Source of the DNA: Papilionanthe hookeriana x Papilionanthe teres
Taxonomy: Eukaryota; Streptophyta; Magnoliopsida; Asparagales; Orchidaceae
NCBI GenBank assembly: GCA_022702705.1
Contig: CM040428.1
Location: forward strand, 116,730,183-116,794,182
Length of the DNA stretch: 64,000 bases
Direction of reading: 5' to 3'
The notes under the pieces were generated by a model. The model was not told the DNA's origin. It saw only the letters and a list, made by a program, of their open reading frames with translations, and did not search any database. Of the stretch, positions 48,803-59,060 are shown piece by piece. The position numbers and the translations under genes were made by a program. How positions within the stretch are numbered: position 1 is the first letter of the stretch; each line of letters opens with the position of its first letter.

Positions 48803-50930
48803 CCGAAAGGCTTCATACCACCTCTGTTTAAGACTTTTGATGGGACGGGAAACCCTCGGCAGGATGTCGCACATTTTCGTGCTAGTTGCTGCAATGCCGG
48901 TGGGAGTGATGCTATACTCTTCCGTCAGTTCGTCAGCAGTTTGTCAGGGATTGCCTTCGACTGGTACGAAGACCTTTTCAGAACTAGAGAATCTCTTCGT
49001 TAAGCGGTTTACTGGGGCTCAGCACCACATCACTATCGGTGATCTAGTGGTAGAGCAACAAAAGCCGAACGAGACTTTAGTGGATTACATACTTCGATGG
49101 AGAAACTTAAGCATGAAGTGTGAACCACAGCTTCAAGAACAACATGCAGTCGGCATCCTACTTAAAAGTATCCATGGCCCGATAGCACTCCTCATTAAAG
49201 GATTTAAAATCAAGACTTTCGAGAAGTTGCTTAGCAAGGCTGGGAGCTTGCAAGAAGAGGCAAAGCAGTTAAGTTTCGTGGACAAAAATAATTAGCAGAA
49301 GCCCGTGAAAACATTCGAAAAGAAATCTGGAATCGTCGCGGCAGTAGATAAGGGCAAGCAGCCAGTTCAGATACAGTCAGAGCGGCCACAGTCTTGTTAT
49401 CAACCACCGCAACGGACTTATCAGCAACCTCAGCAGGGCTATCAGCAACCTCAACAAGGCTAACAGTAACCTCAGCAGGGCTATCAGCAACCTCGTCCGA
49501 GCTATCAGTCACCTCAGCATTATGAACAACCGCCTCGTTCATCGCGTACCTTAAGAGAACTTCTAAATAGAGAATATCCATTCAAAACTGAAGCAGTAGC
49601 GAAGATGTTCCGCAGCTTAATGAAGACACCGGATTTTCAGCTGCCAGAGCCCAAGAAGCCGGAGGAAGTCAATAAGAAAGATCATCCGAACTATTGCCCT
49701 TACCACTAGATGCTCGGACACAAGATAGAGGATTGCATCACTTTCAAGAGTTGGCTTGATGACAATCTCCGGAGAGGGAACATAATGATCCCAAAGGAAT
49801 ACATGAAGGAACCCCAGAAAGGAGGTTTCGTCAATGTTATTTCAACGGATCCCATTGTTCCAATAAACCCGTACATGACTGATGATGGATGGAGCACTGT
49901 CTGGACAAGATCATCGAAGAAAATTTTGGATCACATCCAGACCGCTTCGATACGCGCTTCAACATAGAGTTTGAAACCTGTCGAGCCGGCACTATCACTT
50001 GCGATTGAAGAACCGCCCCAAAAGGAGGAGAAGATCATGGAAGAAAAGAAGACCGAGGCTCCGAAGGGTAGACTAGGAGCTGCTTATCCTAGGATGGTTA
50101 TTTCCGATTCGGGGGAGAAATCCCTCGAACTCCTGACTCTGTATGATTATCTGCTCGCTCCGGCGGGATCTTATAATGATAAGGGTTATGGCGTTGGCTA
50201 CGTTTTGACTGCTTCTAACGATTACGTAACTAGCAACAACCGGCTTAATCCGGATCTCGATTCCAATATAAATAACGATTCTCAAATCATACACAACCTC
50301 GACGACCACGACGAAGAAGATGTTCACAAAGGAGGCTACGAAAGCTCGACGAGCAACGGGTCCATTTGTGAATTCCGAGGGGCTCCGATCACGATAGAAT
50401 TAGAACCATCAGACACCAAAGAAATTGCAGCAGAGCCAGTTGTTCCAATTCAAGAGGATACACCGGCAGATTCAACACAAAATTCAGAAGAAATAACAGA
50501 AGTAAATTTAAGAAGTGAAAAAGTTTTACCCCCGAGAATGGGTCCAAAGGATAAAGGAAAGCAGGTGGTTACTCAGGAACAGCCAACCCCAGCAGAGGAA
50601 CTGCCCGTTCGGGAAGAAACCGAGGAACATGGTAATAAAGTGGACTATAACGTGCTGGCCCATCTTAAGAAGCTACCAGCCAAACTATGCATATATGACA
50701 CTTTAATCCTGTCAAAAGAGATGAGAGAAGCTTTGATCAAGGCTCTACTTGATCCAGAGATTTGTTTAGCTCAAATGGCTGGTAATTCCTTCGACTAGGT
50801 TTGCTCGTTAAGAGAACAGCGAGGTGTTACCTACACGGACAATGATTTATTACTGGGAACAGCTGATCACAACCGACCATTATACATTTCAGTCACTATT
50901 GGAAGGTTTAAGCTCTCCAGAGTGTTAGTT
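48803..50930 (+). pseudogene. gag: G1 gag capsid domain, YQQP repeat, nucleocapsid and linker
   Basis: The capsid domain is about 48803-49260 (FKTFDGTGNP, FRASCCNAGGSDAILFRQFV, FDWYEDL, then after a frameshift near 48970 FSELENLFVKRFTGAQ, DYILRWRNLSMKCE). About 49390-49520 encodes a Gln/Pro-rich tandem repeat (YQQPQQG units). About 49698-49736 has CPYH..LGHKIEDC, a Tat-type Cys/His knuckle, with a stop in the middle. The linker 49710-50798 is acidic and Ser/Asn-rich and leads to DYNVLAHLKKLPA and ALIKALLDPE, blocks just before protease in this lineage. Stops at 49293, 49706, 49965 and 50796. Confidence 0.78.
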
Positions 50931-51349
50931 ATCCGGGAGCATCAATCAACATAATGAATCTTCGGACGCTAGCGTATTTGGAAATTGATGCTCACGAGCT
51001 TGAAGCAGACAAGATGCTATTAAGAGGCTGCAACCAAAAAGGAGAAAGAGCTCTTAGATCGATAACAACACTAATGAAGACCGGTGATTTAACAAAGACA
51101 ACCGCAAAATTCCACATAATTGATTCTGAAACATCGTTCAACGCTCTACTGGGTCGGCCATGGATCCATGAAAACAAGATGGTACCGTCGTCTCTGCACC
51201 AGTGCATAAAGTATTATGAAGGAGGGGAACAGTGCATCAAAGGTGATTTGCAACCGTTCTCTGTGCACAAAATTAGAATTCATGAAGATGCGGCCTACTA
51301 TGCACCCCCAAAGAAAAACAATCTTTTCCAGAAATACCATACCAAATGA
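50931..51349 (+). pseudogene. G1 protease domain
   Basis: After NRPLYISVTIG (in the previous frame, ~50873-50905) a one-base frameshift occurs at about 50931, exactly where the catalytic Asp codon of the family should be, just before PGASINIMNL. The rest is open (50954-51349) with RGCNQKGERALRSITTLMK, FHIIDSETSFNALLGRPWIH and SSLHQCIKYY, the flap and C-terminal blocks of Tat/Ogre proteases. The active site is thus directly broken. Confidence 0.82.
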
Positions 51350-52274
51350 AGCAAAAGAAATTCGAGACAATGAAGAACCAAAAGTTCTAGTCCAACAGTT
51401 ACTCACCACTCCCTTACGGAGAGATGGTGAAAATTTCTCCAGAACTCGCACCCGAGGTCGAGGCTGGGGACGAGGACGTGGAAGAAATGTTGGAATAGTT
51501 GGACAAAAGAAATCGGTCATCGATGTTGATTGGGAGAACAGTTCCGAAGAAGAAGAAGGAATCGAGAAAGAAGCAGCGACAATAAGTCAAAAGAAACCAC
51601 AATTCAAGATTTCTCTCGAAGATGAAAAGAATGAAGAATATAAATCAATGTACGAGAAGATTAACCATTATGTACATACTATGACCCTGACCCCGATCCA
51701 TTCTAATAAGATCGAGGGTATGGTGGTCAAGGAAGTGCATGGTGGTGGTACTAAACCAATCAAGTTTTACCGTGGTGCTTCTTCTTCCAATACTGAAAAA
51801 GATGTACAATTTGAAGATGTTACTTCATCTGAATTAATGGAATTACCTTTTGAGTGGTACTCTCCCTGTGTTCAAAATTTAATTCAACATGGTGTCTTAC
51901 CTCGACAATGGACAAAAGGCCGATCACAACACTTTAAAAAATTATGGAATAATGCCGGCCGGCCTCCCAATTCAAAACATGGTCTTGGATTCGGCACAGT
52001 AGGATCAATTGATGATACGGGATTTTGCTTGGTTGTCACTTGCGAACCTAATAAAGAGTGCTTGGAAGCTTCAGAAGATCTTGAGGATCTACCAATCGGC
52101 GACGCTCCACCAGAATTTGAGGAAGAAATCAAATCTACAATAGACGAGTTAATGGAAGTTAACTTAGGTACTAGCGAAGAACCTAGGCCTACCTTTGTTA
52201 GCTCCTTACTCAATAAAGAAGACTCTAAGGAAATAATCAAGCTACTAATGGAATTCAAGGACTAATTTGCTTAA
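51310..52274 (+). pseudogene. pol: G1 protease-RT linker
   Basis: Open frame (to 52262) in a frame different from protease. It contains an Arg/Gly-rich stretch (TRGRGWGRGRGRNVGIVG), an acidic region around 51540-51570, and blocks PFEWYSPCVQNLIQ, HGLGFGTVGSIDDTG and IDELMEVNLGTSEEPRP that typically precede RT in this lineage. It ends with two stops (52263-52265, 52272-52274), in frame with RT. The pro-RT intron described in Ogre is not evident here. Confidence 0.65.
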
Positions 52275-53185
52275 AGTTACGACGAAATGCCAGGATTAGC
52301 TCCAGAAGTCGTAGTTCACAGGCTAGGAGTGGATCCTACTTCCGTTTCAGTAAGACAAGCTCTCAGAAGAATGCGTCTAGAAATTGAGCAACAAGTAATA
52401 GCCGAAGTTAAGAAGCTAATAGACGCTAAATTTGTCCGTGAAGAACAATACCCAACTTGGTTAGCCAACGAGGTACCAGTCAGAAAGAAGAATGGTCAGA
52501 TCAGAATCAGTGTGGATTTCAGAGATTTAAATAAAGCATGTTCAGAGGATGAATTCCCACTACCAATCCCAGAATTAATGATCGACATTGCTTCAGCACA
52601 TGAAGTCTTCTCATTCATGGATGGATCTTCGGGATACAACCAGATAAAGATGGCACCAGAAGACAAAAAGCTCACGGCATTCAGAACGCCGATCGGAGTG
52701 TATTGCTACACAGTAATGTCATTCGAACTAAAGAATGCAGGAGCAACATACCAAAGAGCGATGATGAAGATTTTTGATGATCTCATTCACAACCAAGTCG
52801 AGTGCTACGTGGATGATGTGGTCATCAAAAGTAAACTGAAGGAAGATCACTTGTATGATTTAAGAATTGTTTTCGAGCAACTAAGACAATTTAACCTTAA
52901 GATGAATCCCTTAAAATGCGCCTGCGGCGTCACCTCCGGGAAATTCTTAGGATTTGTTGTCTGAAATTCGGGATTGAAATCAATCCGGAGAAGATTAAAG
53001 CTACTTTAGAAATGCCTCCTCCCAAAACTTTGAAACAACTACGATTCTTTCAAGGGAAGTTGGCATATCTTCGACGATTTATCTCGAACTTGTCAGGTAG
53101 GTGTCAGCCCTTCTCGGCATTGGTTAAAAAGGACGCCAAATTCGTTTGGGATGAGAAATGCCAGCGGGCTTTCAAGGACGTTTAG
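52275..53185 (+). pseudogene. pol: G1 reverse transcriptase
   Basis: Open 52275-52962 with KLIDAKFVREEQYPTWLANE, IRISVDFRDLNKAC, FPLPIPELMIDI, FSFMDGSSGYNQI, FRTPIGVYCYTVMSF and the active site CYVDDVVIKS with both aspartates present (codons about 52811-52816). MSFELKNAGATYQR replaces the usual MPFGLKNA pattern. A frameshift near 52965 moves to another frame for GIEINPEKIKAT, FFQGKLAYLRRFISNLSG and KDAKFVWDEKCQRAF (thumb/connection). A TAG at 53183-53185 ends that stretch. Confidence 0.9.
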
Positions 53186-53600
53186 CAATATTTAATGACA
53201 CTTCCTATCTTAGCAGCCCCAGTCTCAGGTAAATAGTTGATACTTTATACCGCGGCTTTAGACGATTCTCTCGGAACCCTGCTAGCCCATGTCAATGACG
53301 AGGGAAAAGAAAACGCTCTCTACTACCTAAGCCGTCGTCTAATCCCGATGGAAGTAAAGTATCCTTTGATTGAGAAGCATTATTTGGCCCTGATCTTCAC
53401 CGCTCAAAAGCTCAGGCATTACATGCTTTCTCATAAGGTCAACCTTATTTCGAGAGTTAATCCGTTGCAATACTTGATGACCCGACCGATGCTTTTTGGC
53501 AGACAGGTGGTCGATGATACTATTGCAATTCGACATAACTTTCGTTCCTCTTCGTGCCGTAAAGGGATAAGTCGTAGCAGACTTCCTCGCAGCACACCCT
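53186..53600 (+). pseudogene. pol: G1 RNase H (gypsy type)
   Basis: LILYTAALDDSLGTLLAHVN, ALYYLSRRL, YPLIEKHYLALIFTAQKLRH and the MLSHKVNLIS block form the RT-associated RNase H, open from 53237. The frame drifts after ~53460 (PLQYLMTRPML then shift). Confidence 0.82.
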
Positions 53601-54236
53601 TTGTCGGCGGATTCGCCTCTCAACGACGATTTACCTGACGATAAGATAATAAGCCTAGAAGACCCTGATGATCGATGTTGGGAACTGTACTTCGATGTTG
53701 CGTCCTCAGCACAGAAGAACAAAGAATTGCAAACGATAGTGCCAGGTAAGGCAGGAATCAGACTAATCTTTATAACACCGGAGTGAGGAATGTTAAGATA
53801 CTCCTACCACTTAACATAACCGTGTACAAATAATGAGGCATAATACGAAGCCCTTATAACCAGATTGGAATTAACCATTCAGATGGTAATAACGGACATC
53901 AACATCTACGGATATTCTCAGTTGATCATTCAACAGGTCACCGGACAGTACAGAATTTTAAAGCCAAGACTCGAGCAGTACTTTCAGTATGCCATGAAAC
54001 TGTTGGAGCAAATTCCAAACGTAACAATCTACAAGATTCCCAGAAAAGAAAATGCTCTCGCCGATGCGTTAGCCCGCCTTGCAAAAGAATTTGCCTTCTT
54101 GCAGGATGAGTCAGTTGAAGTGTCAGTTCAAGGATGACAGGTCCTATCACAGCTCGACATGGATACAATACACAAATCTGAAAGAGCAGAAGAAACAATT
54201 GCAGCAGTGACAGAAAATACAGAAGATTCGCGGTAG
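53601..54236 (+). pseudogene. pol: G1 second RNase H (Tat-lineage type)
   Basis: Reads CWELYFDVASS (first Asp), stops at 53784, 53817 and 53841, then TNNEA*YEALI (Glu), IYGYSQLIIQQVTGQYRIL (the family Asp of G-D-S is Tyr here), EQIPNVTIYKIPRKENALADALARLAKE (last Asp). A second RNase H after the gypsy one marks the Tat/Ogre lineage; it is thought to act in cDNA synthesis. Three stops and the missing Asp make it dead. Confidence 0.82.
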
Positions 54237-55498
54237 CCATTAATAGACTACTTGCAAACAGGAAACCTACCGGACGATAAGTCCTTAGCCCATCAAATCA
54301 AGAAAAGAACTCTGTCTTACGCATTAATAAACAATACATTATACAGAAGGTCTATCGATCAGATGTGGCTAAGATGCCTGAGCGGGTCCGAGGCTCATGA
54401 AATCGTTAAAGAAGTACATTCAGGACTTTGTGGCGCTCATCGATCGGGTCCGAAAATGAAAATGAAGATTAAAAGACTAGGGTACTACTGGCCCTCAATG
54501 ATGACCGACTGTATGAAAGTTTCCAAAAGTTGTCACCAGTGCCAAGTGCACGGAGTGGTTCTACACCAACCTCCAAATGTGCTACATCTGATAATCGCAT
54601 CGTAGCCATTTGAGTGTTGGGGCACAGATATAGTGGGTCCAGTAGAACTGCCTTCTTCAAGTGGACATCGCTTCATTCTTGCAGCTACAGACTACTTTTC
54701 TAAATGGGCAGAAGCTATACCACTCAGAGAAGTAAAGGCACGCAATGTGCTACAGTTTTTTTTAAGAACCAAGTCGTCTACCGTTTTGGTGTACCATGCA
54801 GGATCATTTCAGATAATGGGTCTGCATTCAAAAGTACAAAGAACAACAATTTTGTCAGAAGACACGTGATCGATTGGTGATACTCAACAATCTATTACCC
54901 AAGAGCAAACGACTTGGCTGAGGCTTTTAATAAAACTCTTGTTCAAATTTTAAAGAAAACTTTAGACGACAACAAGAGAAATTGGCACGAGAAGTTAGTA
55001 GAAGCCTTATGGGCCTACATGACGACTTTTAGGACTCCTACTCAGTCTACGCCTTACGCTTTGGTGTATGGGTCCAAGGCCGTCTTGCCCCTGGAAGTTC
55101 AGCTTTCGTCTCTTCAAATTGTAGTTGCAGAAAAGATCACTACATAAGAAAATGCCAGACTACGACTGGAAGAATTGGAAAGCTTGGAAGGGAAAAGACT
55201 TTTCGCACAACAGAATTTGGAACTGTATCAAGCCAAGATGATCCAGGCCCATGATAAACTGGTCCGCCCAATAACATTCAAAGTCGGTGACTTGGTGTTG
55301 GTTCTTAGAAGACCTATTCTTGCACATCGCAAGATAGGTGGTAAATTTGAACAAACATGGGAAGGGCCGTTCGTGGTCGAGACAGTTTACTCAGGAGGTT
55401 CCTACCAGCTTGTGAATTGCCGTGGAGAAAGACCCACTCTTCCAATCAAAGGACGGTATTTAAAGAAGTACTACGCAACCTGTTGTTTCGAAGGGTAG
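54237..55498 (+). pseudogene. pol: G1 integrase
   Basis: The zinc-binding region is 54400-54545 (H in KEVHSGLCGAH, C in SCHQCQ). The core has Asp in WGTDIVGPV (~54625), Asp in the ISDNG region (~54812, after a frameshift near 54770) and Glu in LAEAFNKTL (~54920). The C-terminal part 55175-55498 is open: FKVGDLVLVLRRPIL, WEGPFVVETVYSGGSYQLVN and KRYYATCC-like end. Stops at 54603-54605 and 55145-55147. It ends at TAG 55496-55498. Confidence 0.88.
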
Positions 55499-55816
55499 CC
55501 TCTAAAATAGAATCTTATCCCTAGAAACACGGGTGATGTGATCACTTTGTGACTGGGTCCGAACCCAAAACAAAATAAAATGGATGATAAAAAAAATCTC
55601 ATCAACAAAAATGTTAAAAAAAAAAGAAAACATAGGAAATCATAATAATAAAATGTCAATCTTTCCTTTTAAATCCATTCATTCCTGATATTTTCTCACC
55701 TCTTCCTACTTCCTTTAAATTTAAAAGAAGTGAATAAGAATTTTTTTTAATTGTTTTTTTTATTGTTCTTGTTCTTAATACAGCCCCTGATCCTTACCTT
55801 GTTTTTTCGCAGGGAA
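55499..55816 (+). other. G1 spacer between pol and the AlkB-like gene
   Basis: Noncoding, with an A-run at 55615-55627 and a T-rich tract (55740-55810) leading to CCTTGTTTTTTCGCAG, a strong 3' splice-site-like sequence ending at 55812, five bases before the next ATG. Confidence 0.6.
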
Positions 55817-57283
55817 ATGTCGAACGGGCGGTTGGTTCTAAACTTTAGAAATGGCGTGAGTCTAGCACTTGATGAAAAGAGGGTGAGAGATGGAGCAATG
55901 ATAGAGATTGACTCAGACTTTACACCAGCCGGCTTACAATACGAAGAAGATGATTTGATCCCAGTTGATCGAGAAGAACTTCACAGCCAGAAAGTGATGA
56001 AAATGGGTGGCCCGAGCCACCAATCCAACAACAAGAAAAGAAAAGCAAACGCCGCACATGCAACCAGAGAGGATAAGAAAGTTAAGTCCATGGTTGCCAC
56101 AGCAGAGGGTAGGCTTGTCAGCGCCGCACCCGCAGAAATTCAAGAGGTAAGGAGAGCTACTCTCACTGCTACCCAGCTTCGCAAAATGTTGACCAAGTTA
56201 GCAGAAGATCAACATGAACAGACAATTGATACTGTTAGTGCAAATGCTCCAAGGAGACCGGTTCGTCAGGAACCAGAAAGAAGAAAGTCAATTCCAAGAA
56301 GGTCGAAACAGATAAAAGAAATACCAAGAAAAGTAGAAATATTGTCGGTACCTCGACGCCGAGCATATGTACCGGATCCGAAGAGTCTTGTTGCGAAAGC
56401 AACTCTGGAGGATGTCCCTACGGAGACTATCCCCGAGGAGCCAAGACATGCAGAAGAACATGCTGTGGTTGAGCCATACATCCCGCAGTATGTTACCAGA
56501 CACCGAGGGCTTCAGATAATCCCGGAATACGAGCTGAAGAAAATGCAACTAGTTGAGAAGAAAACCTTTGAATACTTTGAATAAATTGGAAACAAGAGGG
56601 TCAACATCTTGCAAGGCCTCGAGCTGCATACAGATGTTTTCTCAGATTATGAGCAACAACAAATTGTAGACTGCATCCTTGAATTGCAGAAAATGGGTCG
56701 AGCTGGCCTCCTGAGAGAAAAAACATATTCAGAACCCCGAAGATAGATGCTAAGAAAGGGAAGAGTTACAATCCAATGCGGATGTTGCTACAATTTTGCC
56801 ACAGACAGGAAAGAAAATCCACCAGGGATACTCCGTCGCAGTGAGGTGGATCCAAAGCCAACAGTCATCAAGAGAATGGTGAAAAGGATGATAACATGGA
56901 GGGTATTGCCTGCAGATTGCATACCCAACAGCTGAATTATTAACATCTACAAGGAAGGCGACTGCATACCGCCACATATAGACCATCAAGACTTTGTTAG
57001 ACCCTTCTGCACAGTATCATTCGTCAACCAGTGCAACATCATGTTCGGATCTAACCTTCAGATTGTAGGCCCCGGTGAGTTCCGAGGGCCGGTGGAGATA
57101 CCACTACGGGTAGGTTCCGTCCTGGTGTTAAAATAAAACGGAGCAGACGTTGCGAAGCATTGCATTCCAGGAGTGCCTATGGAGTGGATCTCAGTTACTT
57201 TTAGAAGAATGGACGATAGAAAAATGCTTTACCACTTTCAGCCAGATCCAGAATTGGAGAGTCTCCGGCCCTACGAGCTGTGA
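55817..57283 (+). pseudogene. G1 accessory gene: Gag-like leader fused to an AlkB-type 2OG-Fe(II) dioxygenase (ALKBH9/10-like)
   Basis: One reading frame of 488 codons plus stop, without any frameshift but with four in-frame stops (56582, 56744, 56933, 57134) before the natural TGA (57281-57283). Residues 1-255 open MSNGRLVLNFRNGVSLAL, resembling the Gag start of the same element, then a charged linker. Residues ~258-480 read as a plant ALKBH9/10-type domain: NILQGLELHTDVFSDYEQQQ, CYNFATDRKENPPGILRR, NIYKEGDCIPPHIDHQDF, RPFCTVSFVNQCNIMFGS, GADVAKHCIPG, VTFRRMD. Iron ligands: His387 and Asp389 (HxD; 56975-56983) and His448 (57158-57160). The 2OG-binding Arg region is R463/R464, with Trp457 (57185-57187) where I expect Arg (CGG to TGG). 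Family members are cytoplasmic RNA N6-methyladenine demethylases; here the likely substrate would have been element RNA (inference). The ATG at 55817 is chosen because it follows the acceptor-like CAG and begins the Gag-like block. Confidence 0.85.
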
Positions 57284-58085
57284 TTTACATGGGAAATAGC
57301 ACACCTCCAATGCACATCCATGCGGCATTCCTACCAAGGGTGGCTTGGAAGTTGATGTTATTGCCCATGTTTCTTACTATTCAGACATGGATTTTGACAG
57401 ACGCTTTTGGATGTATCAACAAGAATCTTACACAATCTGTTTTGGATTTACATGGATTGTATAAGACATTAAATTTCTGAGGAAAATGTCATCATGACTA
57501 GATCAAGTTGTATGATGTACTTTCAGCAAATTGGAATGAAAACGACTACGTCATATTTTGCCTTCGCCTCTTTTTGTGCAAATTGACTGGGAAACGCCAT
57601 TAGAGTTAAATGAACTTTGAACGAAGAATAAAAAGAAAATAAACTAAATGAGAATTTTTCCTAAAAATCCGAATATTAAAATGAACTTCAAAATTCACAT
57701 GAACATTAAATAAACAAAAATAATAATAATAATAAAATGGGATCGTTAAAGGACAAACAAAATGAATCTAAATCTCAAATTGAATTCCGATCTGAATCCT
57801 CTGATTCGAACATTTCAATTCTTCTCTCAAATCGAAATCTGTTTGAAACTTTTTTGAAATTTGAATATTTTCCTCGACTTATTGCTAAGTCAAGTCTTTT
57901 CAGCTTGGTACACTTGTCAGCTCCTTTCAATTCTCTTGCTGCTGTGTCTTAGAGGATCTACTAGTTCTATCGACACGGAGCCACGAACTTTGTTTGATTT
58001 GGTTCCGATGGCATGGGACTGGGTCCCTCTTCATACAGATAAATCTTCAAGATTGTAACCAGTTTCTATTTCTCTTTAATTTTCA
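57284..58085 (+). other. G1 region between AlkB gene and tandem repeats
   Basis: Noncoding. It has a short (AAT)n run at 57718-57736 and A/T-rich stretches. The frames at 57280-57480 and 57737-57952 are not recognisable and are probably chance. Confidence 0.6.
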
Positions 58086-59060
58086 GAGACTGGTACCTAA
58101 ATTCCAGTTCTCTTCACTCGAGGTCGGTACCTAAATTCTGACTCTCTTTTTGAGATTGATACCTAAATTTCGATTCTCTTTCGAATTGATACCTAAATTT
58201 CAATTCTAAATTTTCGAGACTGGTACCTAAATTTCAGTTCTCTTCCTTCGAGGTCGGTACCTAAATTCCGACTCTCATTCGAGATCGATACCTAAATTTC
58301 GATTCTCTTTTGAATTGATACCTAAATTTCAATTCTAAATTCCGAGACTGGTACCTAAATTCCAGTTTTCTTCCTTCAAGGTCGGTACCTAAATTCTGAC
58401 TCTCATTCGAGATCGATACCTAAATTTTGATTCTCTTTCGAATTGTTACCTAAATTTCAATTCTAAATTCTGAGACTGGTACCTAAATTCTAGTTCTCTT
58501 CCTTCGAGGTCGGTACCTAAATTCTGACTCTTATTCAAGATCGATTCTTAAATTTTGATTCTCTTTCGAATTGATACCTAAATTTCAATTCTAAATCCTG
58601 AGACTGGTACCTAAATTCCAGTTCTCTTCCTTTGAGGCCGGTACCTAAATTTTGACTCTCATTCGAGATTGATACCTAAATTTCGATTCTCTTTCGAATT
58701 GATACCTAAATTTTAATTCTAAATTCTGAGACTGGTACCTAAATTCCAGTTCTCTTTCTTCGAGGTCGGTACCTAAATTCCGACTCTCATTCGAGATCGA
58801 TACCTAAATTTTGATTCTTTTTCGAATTGATACCTAAATTTCAATTCTAAATTCTGACACTGGTACCTAAATTCCAGTTCTCTTCCATCGAGGTCGGTAC
58901 CTAAATTCCAACTCTCATCCGAGATCGATACATAAATTTCGATTCTCTTTCAGGTTTGATATTTAAATTCCAAATCTCACTCTCTCGAGATCAATACCTA
59001 AATTTTGCTTCTCATCCTTTTTTCGTCGATACTTAAACTCTAATTCTCACTCCGAGGCTG
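58086..59060. repeat. Tandem array, 128-bp unit built of four ~32-bp subrepeats
   Basis: GAGACTGGTACCTAAATT starts at 58086, 58216, 58344, 58472, 58600 and 58728, with GACACTGG at 58856: spacings of 130 then 128 bp. Each unit has four subunits, each ending in a variant of [G/C/T]ATACCTAAATTT or GGTACCTAAATT (preceded by GACTG, AGGTCG, AGATCG and GAATTG). The array decays after ~58950 into single subunits to 59060. Two KpnI-type GGTACC sites occur per unit. Such arrays between the last gene and the 3' LTR are typical of Tat/Ogre elements and can seed satellites. Confidence 0.92.

Noticed and set aside
51310..52274. Ogre-type intron between protease and RT in G1
   Set aside because: The linker is largely an open frame with lineage-typical blocks; no clear donor and acceptor pair was seen there.
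55817..57283. AlkB-like frame as a host gene interrupted by, or neighbouring, the element
   Set aside because: It is bounded by element parts on both sides (integrase end at 55498, tandem repeats and 3' LTR after), intronless, in the element strand, and its N-terminus resembles Gag. A captured gene is the better reading.
57280..57480. Open frame after the AlkB-like gene
   Set aside because: It starts just at the AlkB stop in another frame, matches nothing I recognise, and lies in decaying sequence.
58086..59060. Tandem array as a CRISPR
   Set aside because: Eukaryotic retrotransposon context, no unique spacers, hierarchical 32/128-bp units.
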